Source: Coffea arabica (Eukaryota > Streptophyta > Magnoliopsida > Gentianales > Rubiaceae). From it: a stretch of DNA of 64,000 nucleotides. The first letter of the stretch is position 1; each line of letters starts with the position of its first letter. Where the stretch lies: the NCBI RefSeq assembly GCF_036785885.1, contig NC_092310.1:6324001-6388000 (forward strand). Direction: 5' to 3'. Of this stretch, positions 1 to 13,355 are shown piece by piece. A model generated the notes under the pieces. That model made no database searches and was not told the DNA's origin. It worked only from the letters and a program-made list of their open reading frames with translations. A program made the position numbers and the translations under genes.

Positions 1-2803
1 AACCAGAGGGAATTAAATTGAATATTTGTCAAATTACAGGAAGTTTTTTGGTATTTTACCCTTGATTATATCAAGTCCAATCTGGATGTTGCTAATGTGA
101 CCGTTGTTTCTAGTGAAGTAGCAATTAATATGAAACGTCAAGTATCCTTATACCATATAAGATTGAGTTTTGGTCAAAGAGGGAGTTGAATTTCAACCGC
201 ATGGGCAGGCGCATTTTGGAAATTTAAAAAATGTGTTGCTTTTTTTTCAAGTTTTTGATACAACTGATTGAAGCATGTGTTTGGGTGTTTTTACATTAAA
301 ACCCCTATGTTTGTACATTTAAAGTTTGTATTTATAGACACATCTGGATATTTGTGAAATGTGGGCTTATTTGGCAATCATTTATGCATTTGGCCCAATT
401 CATATAAGCATGTGTTTTTGTGCAATTATTGAAATGGGATTATTATGTAATTAAAATAAAGCCACGTTGCTGATAACCCCAGTAATTGCAGTAAAACTCC
501 ATTTCAATTGTTTGAAACACTCATAATTATATCAACCCCTACTTTCCTATGTCTGAATCTCAACCGTTTAAAATAGCTTCTCTACCAACAATAAAACACT
601 ATTTACATCCTAATTAAACATAATATGGGTATACTATTAAGTTATTGTCTGAGCATCAATTATGGCTCTTTCAATTCTTCCTCCTTCACATCTTTGGTTT
701 TCTCCTTTTGGCTTCCGGGACTGCATTATTTTTTCAGCTTTTACACTCAGCATTTCATAATAGTTTTTAGCAAAAGCTATATTTTCTTAATTTTACTTAA
801 TATGTGCTGTTATCTTATTTTTATCTTCATTTACTTGCTAATCATAGGCACCTAAAAATTCCTCTTTAACCACACGTGTCAAATACCCGCGCATTTACTG
901 ATATATAGAGGTATTTTTTATAAGAGGACAAAATACAAGTCATTTTTCAACAGCAGCAAGCAAACTCCTACACGCCAGTGGCATCATTAAGGATCCTCTC
1001 GACTGATAATATAACCTGGTTGCAAGGTAGCAGCTATTACAGGTTTCTGAAACCAAGAAAAATCCAAGACAAGCCATACTTTTCTTGTGCAGTGATGAAA
1101 CAAACAACCGAAAACAAGAAAATATTCACTAAAGCAAAGCACATAGAGCATGAAAATTTGAATCCACCAACAGATATTTTTGTTGAATTTATTGTAATAA
1201 GCAAACATTTTGAGGTTAATTTATGTTTCCCAATATTGACTTTGGGTACATGTAAATGAAAGAGCAATTTCAACATAATTTTCGATATATCTCTTAGATT
1301 TTTGTAAAACCTATATGGATGAGGAAATTAAATATATAGAATATAATTGGTGAAGTGATATTCTAGTTCAACTCTACAAATAAATTATCATTTTATATTT
1401 TTTAAAATGTATTTTCATAGTTCCAACTCTAAAAATACACGTTCGTTGTCATTCAATATCATTCTTAACTCTTAAACTTGGTATTGGTGGATAGTTTAAG
1501 TAAACCGAGTATACCATCACAAAATGCATTCTAGCATCACGCGCACGCAGAGATGAGATAACAAGAACGGAGAAATCAATATACCATCACCAAATGCAAA
1601 TAGAGATGAGATGCTATTTTGACCTTCTTTGCCTATACATGAAGCTATTTAATTCACTATTCGGCAGCTCGTACACCACGAAGAGACTTGAGAAAACGAG
1701 GACTACATGTTGGGTTAACTGTTTGGTTTATTATTTTGATGACAATGACGCCTCTAATTTGACTCTCTTTTCTTTCTCTTTTCCCTCTGCTAAGGTTTGG
1801 AATCTTCTTTTGAAGTGAAAAAGGAAAGAAAAATCAAGTTTGGACTTTTTGGTGCTATTGTTTTTAGTTTTTTTTTTTTTTTTGGATACGATAGATTTTA
1901 TTCTACACTTCTATTCTATACTGAGGGGAACTGGCGAAATTTTTCCAGAAAAGTCTATATTGTTTAGAATGCAGGCTAGGGATCAACACCCAAGTAGAGA
2001 TTTAAAATCTCTCCTTGGTAGCCAACTATTTTAGAAGTAGTTGGTTTTTCCTAGAAAAGTCTGAATTTTTTAGAATGTAGACCAAGAAATTTGATCTTTT
2101 GACCTAAATTATGCTGTTGTTTTAGTTTGAATACCAAGATTTGAGCATTTTTTTTTTTAAAAAAATTAATCCGTTGAAGTCTAGAATTTCTTTCAGCCAA
2201 TGGTGTTGATGAATAAACCAGAAAGCTCGTTCTATTGGATTAATCTTCATACTAATGATCCTAACATTAACGATTTCACGACTTTTAGTTTTCGAGAAGT
2301 ATTATACTCCTTATAATGCAACTAATAAGCAAGTTTTATATGAACGTTTACATTGTCCGTTTAGAATGGGCCTGGCTTTCACATGCGTTAATTTAGTATA
2401 GGCAAGGAATCGGCTAGGTTATAAGAATAAAGCCACTGATTGATTAACCACAAACGCAACAGGCAGAGGAGGAATTGAAGTAGTATTTCATTGACAAATT
2501 AATTTTCCTCAACTACAGGTATGAGACTTTAAGTCCTTAAATAGAAAAACTATTAAAATTCTAAATATGTCACCATCTAGGCCATCAACTCTTGGACCAA
2601 TGATTCGTCCTACTCCTAGTCCCCCATTGCACAAGAGATATTATGAACGTCAATCGCAACAAAAAGGACATGATTTGTCACCTCCACAGCATGTAACATT
2701 TTCTCGACGAATATTCTTAACAGCACTAAGAAGGTATTAGAGTAAATGTAACGTATAACACAACATAGTCAACTATGTATAAACTAAGAATTGACAATAT
2801 TAA
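1..2803. other. AT-rich intergenic DNA, no supported gene
   Basis: No open reading frame here has a recognisable domain or credible splice context. A TATA-like stretch at about 900-906 precedes a CA-rich leader-like segment near 945-985, which could be a weak promoter, but the 93-codon frame after it looks like nothing I know. Poly-T runs occur near 1870 and 2150. A 57-codon open frame at 2567-2740 is listed separately. Confidence 0.5.
2567..2740 (+). CDS. Small open frame, 57 residues, unrecognised
   Basis: ATG at 2567 to TAG at 2738. The peptide is rich in proline, serine and arginine, starting MSPSRPSTLGPMIRPTPSPP and ending in RRIFLTALRRY. The composition looks less like random AT-rich translation than its surroundings, but I recognise no family, see no signal peptide and cannot find flanking exons. 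It may be a gene fragment or chance. Function unknown. Confidence 0.15.
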   Translation: MSPSRPSTLGPMIRPTPSPPLHKRYYERQSQQKGHDLSPPQHVTFSRRIFLTALRRY

Positions 2804-3798
2804 GGGATAATTTCACAAATCTCCCTTGAGGTTTTTAACAATTACAAAGAACTTCTCTCACGTTTTAAAAATTACATATACCTACCATAACTTTTACTGT
2901 TTAGTAACAACATAGGTCTAACAAGATAGATTTTTTCACAAAATTCCTAAATTGTCCTCTTGTATAGAACTAAGAAAGAAAAATATAGTATATTCAATCA
3001 TTTTCTTCCATACTTTGCACAAATTAACAAGTCTAATCCCTAATAACCATTCAAATATAAGTTCTAAAACTAAGTAATCATGCAAAAGATCCCAAATTGC
3101 ATCTGCGATATCAATACTTGTCACGCAAAAAAAAAAAAAACACACACACACACACACACACACAAATCCCATTGACAACCAATTTTATACCCCAAAATTA
3201 AATATCAATGCTTAAATAGCTTTTCAATATAAGTTAATCTGACATAGAACCACCATTACAACCCTCCTATGGCCTTAAAAATATTAATATCTCAAAAGGA
3301 GAAAATAAATTCTACCTCTACAATAAAATCATAATAAAAAATTTCTAATCTAATGAAAGAAATCCTTATATAATTATTGATATTTTATAAAAAATTTTCT
3401 AGACAACAAATAAAATATGACAAATTTCACATCTTAGTTCCTCTTCCTATTTCAATCATCAATTTCATTATTTATTTCTCTATTACAATGAGTCTCTTCA
3501 TTTCCTTCTAGTTTGACACATAATTTTGCTCCCTCTGTTGATTTTGTAATTTCAATTTGCTAATATCCACAAAACTGAAAATAACAAAATGGGGTTATGT
3601 TAACTAGAAAAGAAAGGAGCGAAAATAGACAAGAGGCAGAAAAATAGATTTTTTCTGGGTTTTTTAAATTTAATTCTACCAAGTGGAGGACATTATAGAT
3701 ATTTTAGAATGCTGATGGAGGTAAGTGTAATTTTTTAAATTCAAGGGGAGTCGGGTGAAGTTGTCAGATGCCTCAAGGGAGGTTTCTGAAATTATCCC
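2804..3798. mobile_element. MULE-type non-autonomous inverted-repeat element, copy 1
   Basis: The element begins GGGATAATTTCACAAATCTC and ends in the inverted form (GAGGTTTCTGAAATTATCCC), giving terminal inverted repeats of about 40 bp. It is flanked by a perfect 9-bp direct repeat, CAATATTAA, at 2795-2803 and 3799-3807. Nine-base target duplications are typical of Mutator-like elements. About 995 bp, no transposase frame. A second family member lies at 42052-43161. It contains an A-run and CA microsatellite near 3127-3164. Confidence 0.85.
3127..3164. repeat. Poly-A plus (CA)n microsatellite
   Basis: About fourteen A residues followed by roughly twelve CA dinucleotides, inside the MULE-type element at 2804-3798. 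Confidence 0.9.
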
Positions 3799-3807
3799 CA
3801 ATATTAA

Positions 3808-5121
3808 AGTTTCTTTTATTAGTAGGTTTTAATGGACACTACAATGTATGAAATGAAGATTTCAAAATGTGAATTGCAACTTTTATGTCATGAATTTAAG
3901 ACTTACTTGTGAACAGAACTCTTAATTTATGTGTGTGTGTGCAATCAGTCCAATAATATTAGGAAAAAAAATTTGATGGTCTCACTTTATCGCTTGATTG
4001 TGTATCTTGAGTTAATGGTTTGGTTACACATAAAATTTTCCATGATCATATAATATGTGACATGTAACTAAGACTTTTTCTATACATCTTAGTCAAGGTA
4101 ACTAGAATTATCTTGAAGAATGATGATTGACCAATTCGCAAACAAGTAATGTTGTGTAGGTGAAAAGGCGGCAGTTGAAACGGTTTAAATCAAATCATAA
4201 AACATTTGCATGGCCTGCAAATAATAAAGTTCATTAAGGACATAGAACCCAGAAAGCAATGTTTGATTTAGTAACTTTCAGATTTGTCATTTTCTCTCTG
4301 TCATTCTCCTCAATCGCTCCCTGCATTGGTGCCTGTTGTAGCCATTCTTCACCTTTCTTGCTGAATCTTTTAACTGATACCATTTATTTGTTTGTATTTT
4401 CTTCTATTCTGATTTAAATATAATTATATCAGAATGTCAACAATCCATTAACAAATCCAATGTGTTGTCTCTTGCACGCCCAGTACCCCAATTGTCATCC
4501 GGTTATAGAGTATTTGAAGAACTTTTCAAAAGCATTTAGTCTTTGCTTCAATTTTCTTGTCATGTCTTTCATTAAAAAATCAACTCAAGTGAAAATAAAT
4601 AGCTTTGTTACACTATCCAAGGAAATCTTTGTGGGCTTCTTGCTATTTCAGTTGCATGAACATTTTTCAAGAAAGCAGCTATAGGGTATGTGGATTTTTC
4701 TTGATATATCATCTGTGCTTGATGGTTTATGTATAGTTTGGTGCTCAGTTGTTATTTTTACTAGTTATGCAAACTACAAATGAATTGACTGTCTAGTAAG
4801 TGTTCTTGGTCAATTTGGTATTATTATGGATTACCCAGACAAAAATAGTTGTTTCGTCATTCTGGAATATGGATATTTTTGCCAGATTGTTTGTTCAGGT
4901 GTTCTCTGGAAAACGGGTAGTTTATTTGCAGAAGAAAATGTATGGATGTGAGGAATATCTGGCTATGCTGTTGATTAGACAGATTGAAGCATTTAAGATC
5001 AGTGTGTATTTTAGAGCCTTTAGGGGGCAAATCCTAGAAAGAATGAGAAGAAACGTATTAGTTGGGCGGATAACTGGATTCATACGTATCTGCTGATGTA
5101 TTAGCTTGAAGGTTCAAACAG
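3808..5121 (+). promoter_or_regulatory. Upstream and probable 5' leader region of the LIN-like gene
   Basis: No protein gene is supported. A pyrimidine-rich segment near 4285-4370 resembles a plant 5' leader. A good donor (CAAACAG then GTAAGA) at 5121/5122 pairs with an acceptor ending at 5466, suggesting that a 5' untranslated exon ends at 5121. The transcription start cannot be fixed from sequence. The 98-codon frame at 4800-5096 shows no homology I recognise. Confidence 0.4.
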
Positions 5122-5466
5122 GTAAGACTGATATAGTCTTTTGAATTTTTGGAGTTTTGGTTGGAAAAATGGGTAAAAATGGTATTAATATGGTAATTTT
5201 ACCTAATTATAGGTCTGAAGCTTTTGATGTTTTCATGCATATGGTATAAATGTTTTGAAACTGTAGACAACTTGTGTGTGAATTTGATCTTTATTGTTCA
5301 AATTTCCTTGAGTAGATGATTGAGATTCTGATCTTTATTGATCTTCATTTTGCGGGGATTCCTGGAATTTCTCTTCCTTGTCTTTCTTGGATGCGATTCT
5401 TTTTCTGTTTTTCTGGGAACATGCTAAGAATTATGATGTTTATCAGTGTTTGTTTTCCTGAATTAG
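5122..5466 (+). other. Probable 5'-UTR intron of the LIN-like gene
   Basis: GTAAGA donor at 5122 and a T-rich tract ending TTAG at 5466. Splicing would join the leader to a short stretch before ATG 5502. It would also remove the upstream in-frame codons that otherwise extend the open frame to 5316 with a hydrophobic sequence unlike the family N terminus. Confidence 0.5.
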
Positions 5467-5501
5467 GCTCTGCTTCTGAGGTTGTCATCAATTCAAGTGA
5501 C

Positions 5502-8500
5502 ATGGCAACGTCATTGGAGGAGCTTTTGGCAGAAGAAGGGTTTAGGAGGCACAAAGCAAAGATGATGCCCCGAGCATCCTTTGGATTAGAAGCGATAGGT
5601 ATGCCATTTTACCCACTCGATGATCGGCACAAGCCTGGTCCTTCAGGTGTAAGAAAGACACAGAGAACAAGATCGGATATACCTCGTTATCATTTCAGAG
5701 GTGAATTTCTAGCAGATGACGAACTTGGTGATCAGAAGTCAAGAGACATTCATGTTAGACAGGATAAAGGATCGAAGAAGGGAAAGGGGCCGAAACATGA
5801 AAGAAGGGGCTCTCAAGAGCTAAGGCATGTTAAGAAATTCAGCAATGGCTCAAGTGATGATTTGCCTGGCTCTGAAATCAGTAGTACTGCACGGAGTAAT
5901 GAGATAATTGAGGTCGGAGGGATTAGGAAATATGATGATATACATTCAAATGACGTTTACAGCCCTGAGGAAAGGGATAAAAAGTATGGAGCCAGAAGTG
6001 AGAAAATGGAGAGCCCCAGACAGATTATAGAGAAGAATAAAAGAGTAGATAAGAAAAAAGGACACAATTCTAACAAAACTTCAACTGTTCATAAGAGCCT
6101 CAATGAGACTTCTCGGAAAAGCAGAAAAAAATCCGAGACATCCTCTGGCAGATCGAATAGAAGTTCACAACAGAGCAAAAGCTTGGAAGACAGTAAAAGC
6201 CGAAGGAAGCCTGATATTGAGCAGAGTATAGCTACTCCTGCACTTGATGTAGCAGCAGTCCAGGCTTTGATTTCTATCTTGAATGGTTATGTCAAATGCT
6301 TTATAAGAGACGAGGATTTCAGGGCCTTGCATCGTCAACGTAGCTTTGCCTCCGTAGACACTATTGGACAGCTAGAAGGCTTTCAAACAGAAGGCAAAGT
6401 TATAGCAAATCTTGAAGAAGCTATTGAAACAGTTGAAAGAGCTGCTGAGGAGCGCGCAACTGCAAAAGCGTTGAAAAAGGCCTCGTTGCAACTCAGTGTT
6501 ATTGCAGGTTTGAATTCAAATGACTTAAAAGATGGCTTTACGTCTGGAATCCCTAACAACGAGCTATCTGCTTGTGCTCATTTCTACCTTAGTGTAGTGT
6601 ATAAGCTACAGAAGAAAGATAGGATAGCAGCAAAACATCTTCTTCAAGTGTTTGTTGATTCACCCTTCCAGGCACGAAATGTTCTTTTGCCTGATCTGTG
6701 GGAACACATATTTCTCCCTCATCTTTCAGAGTTGAAAGTTTGGTACGGCAATGAAGCTAATTTTCTGCTCAATTCACCAACTAAGACGAGGAAACTTAAG
6801 CTGCTTGAGAAAGTATATAATGAAATTTTGGATTCAGGCACTTACCAGTTTGCAGTTTATTACAAAGATTGGCTAACTGAGGGAGTTGAAGCTCCTCTGC
6901 TTCCTTCAATCCAGATACCATCTATACCTTTTCATTTGGTTGAGAAGGCAGACCTTGACAATCAGTCTCCTGATGCTAGTAGTCCAGCTAGTACTTTCTT
7001 ACCTCAAACAATGGTCAGTAAGACGCTATATGACTCAGTGTTCAGGCATTCAGTTAAGCCAGCACCTGAAGTGGCTGGTTGTGAGGAAGAAAGTTTTGAT
7101 ATCAGTGCACGAAGCTCACATGATGCTGCTGTTGAAGAGAACTCCCCTTCTGAAATTGTCAAACGCACAGTTCGAGATGATGCAGCCTCATACCTGGTAA
7201 GTGATTTTTGCCAAAGTAGTTTTCTTGCAAGCTTTGAGGAGCTGTTGTTCATTAGTAAAATGCTCCAATCAGACCTAATTCGTTGTAAGATTTTAGAGGC
7301 TTTGGGAGTGCTCTATTTCATTATTAGTTCTATTAGGATTTTGACCTACATTTCTGACCTGAAATCAACTTTTCAAATCACATTGTTTCCCTCATAAAGT
7401 ATAAGAAGAAGAGAAAAGAAAGAACAAACCAGGTTGGCTATGTACATTTATTTTACCAACGCTTCTTGGTGCATTGGAAAAGAGATTAAGTTTTGTAAAT
7501 CTTTTGAATTTGTAGATAGTTCAGTGGTGGTACTAATTAGTATTAGCTAAGTGTCGTCATTTTTACAGTTGTTTGTTATACCGGTTGTGTATTAAACTGC
7601 ATAAAATTAGTAGTTCTTCAACCTTCAGCTGTCTGAAGATGGAGATTGATAGGCCACCTGATAAGATGATCCAAATTACTTTAGTTGGTCATTGGATGTT
7701 GCCAGCGGCGTTAAGGCTTTGCTTTCTGGCAATGTGTTTCATGTTCAACTGCATTTTTCTTCTATTCTGGTTGACTTGTACTGAAGGATTCTCTACAAAC
7801 TTGCAGAATGGTGCATTAAGAGTCGTGGGAGCTCATAGATGGGGCAGGGATAATTCTTCAGAAAGACATCCTAATGAGGAAGTTGGCAGCCACGACATCA
7901 ACCTAAAAACTTCAAAGAGTGTGCATATATGTACTACACCACCAGCTCATAATTACAATCAATTGATAGTCAGTACAGTAGCGAAAGCAGTTTTTGAACA
8001 GCAACAGGCTGAGAATCCTATTAATGCTGTTGGTGCTGGTACTTTTTTGACATACAACAAAGATGTTCTGCATTCTGATTTCTTGGTAATTTGCTGTATG
8101 CTAAAGTGCCTTATCGTTTGAGTGTCAATGTACTAAATTTGTTTTAATAATCTCATCTCTTTGTGCAGCTGACTAATTCAGGGTCTGCTGTTGAAGGTGG
8201 GGAATGAAAGACCTTTAAAGTGGTTTTCTATTTGAAATTTGAATGCCGCTCTAATAAGTTACATGCTATAGTGCAGGATTAGAGGAAAACTGTGGATATT
8301 TCATTGGAGGGACTTCTTTCTTAAGCATTCCCCAGGACTTTATTTGCCCTTTGACAGAGATGTTATTTGACGAACCTGTAACCCTAGAGACTGGACAAAC
8401 GTTTGAGAGGTCAGCCATTATAGATTGGTTTGGAAAAGGCAATACAACTTGTCCAGTAACTGGGAAAATATTGGAATATCGAGCTGTACCTCTGACAAAC

Positions 8501-11500
8501 TTCATTTTAAAGCGTGTTATTGTTAATTGGAAGAAAGAGCATAGCAGGAATCTCCTAGATTTGGCCTCTCAAATAGGTGAAAGTGTGGAGTCAAAAGATG
8601 AAATTGCCGTATTCATACTGGAGCAGCTTGTTGCTGCTTCCAGCCAAGAGGACGGAATAAGAAGTACAAAACAACTTATATCTCTTGGAGGCTTGCAGTT
8701 CCTCATCCGAAGGTTTCAGTGTGGTGACCTCGAGGAGAGGACACGTGTCTCAGCATTGCTGTTAATTTGCATTCTAGCAGACCCTGATTACAGAAATCAT
8801 GTAGCTAGAAACATTGACAAATTATCTTTGCTTGAGCTACTTCACTCCAGACAGCTGAAGTCAAAAAGAAATGCCGTATCATTGCTAACTCAATTAATTT
8901 GCCTGAACAGGTATGTGATAGATGAAGAAGTCTTGACATTTTGTGTGATTTTGGTAAATCTGGTCCACAAGGTAAAATTATGGCATAAATAACTCCAGTT
9001 GAGATAGGATAGAATTTTGGGGGTAATACATAATCAGTCAAGAAGGAATTCCACTTAGAAATAAAACACAATGCTTTAACAAGTTATATGCAATTGTTGC
9101 TAAAATAGGTCGTATATATGGATACAAAACTGCTGTTCTTTACATTCCAACAACCAAGAGTGTCTGTCTGTTGTTCCTGTTTGTGCATCTCCTTGGATAC
9201 TTATACATTGTTTACTGGTTATTCTAAGTAACAAGGCACATCAGAAATGGTTATACTGAACATAAAGCCTGAATTTTCCAAGGACTTAGAGCACTTGAAA
9301 ATTTTTCAGAGATGGTAAACCATTCAGTTGATTTGACCGGAAAGATACAACTTGGCATTAAATTTTCTCAACTCCAGCAGATGAAACTTGTGGTTTTTCT
9401 TTTTGAATTTTTGTTTGTATAATTTAGGAACCACTGTGGAGACATGCATTTAAAAGTTTCCATAACAGTAGGTTAACCAAAGACAAGGATAAACTATACA
9501 CAACGTCATTTCCGTTCCAAGATTAAAAATGATAGGAACAAAGTATACCAACTCTTTCAATTCATCTTTTGTCCATGCAGTACAGGCACAAAAGGGGACT
9601 GTTATAAACAACTTTCTTTTTTTTTCCCAGCAAGGACATAATCGTATGTGTTTTACAGGGCAAGGGAGGTATGCTTTAGTTTCTTAGCTTGTTGATATCA
9701 TAATTTTGTATGTTTCATTCGCTCTGTAATGGTTGAAAAGATCAGGTCCCCTGGGGCGTTGGCTTGATGCTTGGCTATGATCTAAATGTTTTTTCTGGAA
9801 CTTGAATTTAATGTTAAGATTTGCTCAATATATGCTTAACTTCACAATGAGGCTGGCTCCAACTAATGTGGGTAAATAATCACATCACTCATGTCAGTGT
9901 CTTCTCATTCCAGGGTTTACAATGCATGCTGAAATGATTCCTCCTTTGTTTGGTCTCATTCTTGTACATGAAACTTTCCTTTCTCAATTCATCAATCATG
10001 AATATTTGAAGTTGATATGTCAAAATGGAAAGAGAACCGAAAATTATATTTAGATGATTATCTTTTTCAGATGCCCTAGATCTCTGCACAAGAAACTGGC
10101 AAGGCAAAGTTTAACAAAATTCTTGTTCAAGTCAAAATTATTGCCACATGAACTTATTTGCTGTTTTTGTTGCAGCACTCCATGATGTTTTTAATGATTA
10201 TTTTTGAACAATAAAATTTCAGGAGGAAAGATGCAAAGTGTTTCTTAGAGGGCTTACAGAAGGAAGAGACAAAGGACGCTTTGCATGTTTTGCTAGTGTA
10301 TCTCCAAAGTTGTCTATTTGAAGAAAGACCTCTTGTTGCAGTGCTGCTCTTACACTTGGATCTTATGGTAAGTCCGTGTAATAAATTTGCGTCAGGAGGT
10401 TCTATCAGATCCAATTTCTCATTGTACATTGAACATGCAGTTATTAAAGCATTTAATGATCTATGAAGTAAAGTATCACAGCTACATTTTCCTGAATCTA
10501 CAACTTTACTGCATGTGTTCAAGTGATATTCTATGAGTCATTACTAACATCTTTGGGAGTTAAAGTTCTGTTGATTAGATGGTAAATATAATACCAATAT
10601 AATTCTGCACTTAGTCTGTGTAAGATCTAAAAGTCTGATAACTCATCCACCCGTGTAAGATCTAAAACAGTCTGATAACTCATCCACCCGCACAAAAGTT
10701 ACGCTGTCAGATGATAGGAAATTGTAAGAACGAATGACTGAAATTAAATGGTAGTACTCAAAGTCTGCATTGATCAATACAAAAAATATATACCACTCTT
10801 GTCCTAAATTAGCTGCCAAAAGGGACTTTAAGATAGGATGAATAGAAAGGGCATCTTGTGATCTGCTTAGGCTCTTAAATAATTCTTTCTTCATGGATTT
10901 AGCAGACAACAGAAAACTCAATTAATTCAGTCATCTGAAACTAATTTGCTGTACATTGTGCTCAGGAGTCTAGACAAATATGCTACAAAAAGTCATGTAT
11001 GCTTTACTAAGTGAGGAGGTTATTCAATAACTGGTATTTTTTGGTCAGAGGCTTAAAATCGTCAGTTTTAGTTCTCTAAATCAGGATGGAAATTTTCACG
11101 TGCACCCTGAATTGCATGAAAATTGTATGTATTGCTAAAAATAATAACGATTGAACATGGAAGTATAAGATGTCTTTTCTGCTTGTCTTTCTCTAGGATT
11201 ACATTCGACCGTATATTTTATTTTGAAAGGAAATGAGTTTGTTGCATTCCCTTTAGCTATTTACCATGTACTTGCTGTATTAAGGAAAATATAAGCTTCA
11301 ATGGTCTGCAGTTTTGGTCAACATTGAGGGACTTAATACAGTTATTAAGCTTTACTTACATTTTGATTTTCTAAAAGATTCATAGGTCGTAATTAATAAT
11401 TGCACTTACATAGCTTCTTCACTGTATGGAACCCCAATGGGATAGAAGACTCTTCTTATGTTTTATTGTAATTGTCTGAAGGCATAAACAAGTATTTGCA

Positions 11501-13355
11501 GTGCTTTTCAGTTGAAACTGAAGGTTCATATCTACCTGCAGGTAGAACCTCAAGAATATAGTGCATACAGAGAGGAGGCTGTGGATGCCATTACAGTGGC
11601 CCTTGAAAGCAGCTTGACTGATGAAAAGGTTCGAATGAAGTGTTGTAGAGCACTCCTTATCTTGGGAGGACACTTTTCGTTTGGTGGGAAGGTCATGACA
11701 GAGGATTGGATACTTAAGCAAGCTGGATTTCTCGATGGACCAGTGTATGATTCTCCTGACAATGAAAACAATATACTTGTTGATGAAAGTATTATGATGG
11801 TATGTTGGTCTATCGCTGTATATTTATCCCTTATTTTCTTCCTCTACCGTCTTATATCCTAACAGAAGCTTAGAAATAGCAAAGATAAGCTTCTTGTTTA
11901 CATTGGTGTTCTGTCTATCCATTGAGTATAGTCTCTTTGGAGTGAAGTTTCCACATTTAAGCTTGCAACATGTGATAATACACTCGTTTGCTTATTTCTT
12001 TTTGGAGGTGCCTTAAAAAGTATAGAAATTTGGCATTTTTGGAACAAATTGCGGAGAACATCAAGTATCTCTTTATAATTAATCTGCTTAGTTTTGTGTC
12101 TTCTTGTATGATTTTTAAGTCAACCACAGTTTCAACAAATTTTACTTATTTCAAAGTGCTACACCTTTTTGATTGATTGGGATGATGATTTTGACCTTTG
12201 ATACTTTCCTTCTCTTTATCATCCATCTTGATGTCTTGCCTCCTACTGCCATCACTGTTAAGCAGAATAGAATGAAGAATGGGGAAGTTGACCACTATTG
12301 TTTGCTAGAATAATTGTTAGCAAATTTCGTTGTATTGCAAAGTAACAATAACCCTCCTTGAAATTAAATCAGCAGATGGAGGATGCTGATGAAGAAAAAT
12401 CCCGGGAGAAATGGTTGATGAATTTGTCAGCTTCACTTCTTGGAGATGGGCACAAATCCTTTTTGGCAGCTACAGCCAGGTGTTTAGTTTCTGAAAACTC
12501 TGATCTGGTGAGAGTGTGTCTGACCACAGTGGCATGGTTGAGCTCAGCTCTTGTTTCATTATCTGAAGCTGAGTTTCAGCTATCTGCCTTTTCTGCTCTC
12601 ATCACTGGGCTTAAAGGTTGCCTCGAGAATGAGCTGGTTGAGCACAAGATTCTTGCTTCTATGTCTCTGCTTAATTTCAGCAAGTTTCCAGGTCAGTTTT
12701 CTTGTACAGAAAGTTCTTATCAGTAATATAGCTGCACAAAAATAGTTTTGAGAAAGATTTTTCTGTTTTGACTAATATAGCCTTGGATCCTTCATGGATT
12801 TATTGGATTTCTTTATATCTCTATATTAAAATCCAAAAAGTTGAATAAGGTACACGGAAGCTTGCTTGATACAGACGTGACACGTGAAGCACCTGTAACA
12901 AGTAACTTCCCTGATAGATTCACGAGTTTAGTTTTCTACAAGAGTGTTTTAAATACTTCTCCAAGTTACTTTCCTTTTTGTAGTAATCTTGATGACATTC
13001 ATGGCAGAAAATGTTTGAGAGACAACACCTTCAATAGATAAGCCCTGCTTGCTTTTTACTATTACTTTTTTATTATTCTGATAATCTTTGCAATAAGCAT
13101 TACTATTTAATCTCATTTCTTGGAGTTAGAACTTCTTGGATTTGATCTCTAGTTGAAAATCGCATGCTACAAGTACCAAGTATGCATGTATCTGAACTTC
13201 GTAATATCTCTTATTAATATGGTTCATGTTTTTGGGTTCCAGAATGCAGGCTTTTATTGATGACAATGGCTGAGGACATTGCTGCTTCTCTTCAAAGCCT
13301 CACAGAAGTAACATGGACAGCAAAAGAACTGTATTCTAAGATTTGCACCTACTGA
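5502..13355 (+). CDS. LIN: U-box E3 ubiquitin ligase, LIN/CERBERUS-like, eight exons
   Basis: Exons 5502-7196, 7807-8085, 8169-8196, 8277-8910, 10223-10367, 11542-11799, 12376-12691 and 13243-13355 join in one unbroken phase, all with GT-AG introns, to give 1,155 residues and a TGA stop. The start MATSLEELLAEEGFRRHK matches the family N terminus. Residues about 80-245 are basic and Ser/Lys/Arg-rich, probably disordered. About 245-545 is a helical LIN-type domain beginning LDVAAVQALISILNGYVK. A U-box lies at about 686-757, with IPQDFICPLTEMLFDEPVTL, then TGQTFERSAIIDWF and CPVTGK. The remainder is helical, armadillo-like repeat. U-box proteins bind E2 enzymes and ubiquitinate substrates; legume LIN/CERBERUS is needed for rhizobial infection. 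The legume proteins I recall end in WD40 repeats, whereas this model stops soon after TEVTWTAKELYSKICTY with none. The start of exon 7 could be three bases earlier. Family assignment is strong; the substrate is unknown. Confidence 0.87.
8325..8545 (+). other. U-box domain within exon 4 of the LIN-like gene
   Basis: The encoded order is the PQDFICPLT lead-in, DEPVTLETGQTFERSAI, a tryptophan-containing helix (DWFGKGNTTCP), then the LTNFILKRVIVNWKKEH tail. This fits a U-box, the RING-like fold without zinc ligands. The conserved Cys-Pro lead-in, the hydrophobic E2-contact positions and the Cys-Pro after the helix are all present, so the ligase module looks intact. Confidence 0.85.
10618..10690. 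repeat. Two-copy 36-bp tandem repeat in intron 5
   Basis: GTGTAAGATCTAAAA followed by GTCTGATAACTCATCCACCC occurs twice head to tail with a 2-bp difference. It is intronic and no function is evident. The rest of introns 4 and 5 (8911-10222 and 10368-11541) shows only ordinary AT-rich sequence. Confidence 0.85.

Noticed and set aside
5316-5501. N-terminal extension of the LIN-like open frame
   Set aside because: The extra 62 residues are hydrophobic and AT-driven. An acceptor at 5466 and the family-like MATSLEELL start at 5502 indicate intron plus leader.
7573-7806. Open frame running into exon 2 from upstream
   Set aside because: It is intron sequence in phase by chance; the acceptor at 7806 restores phase with exon 1.
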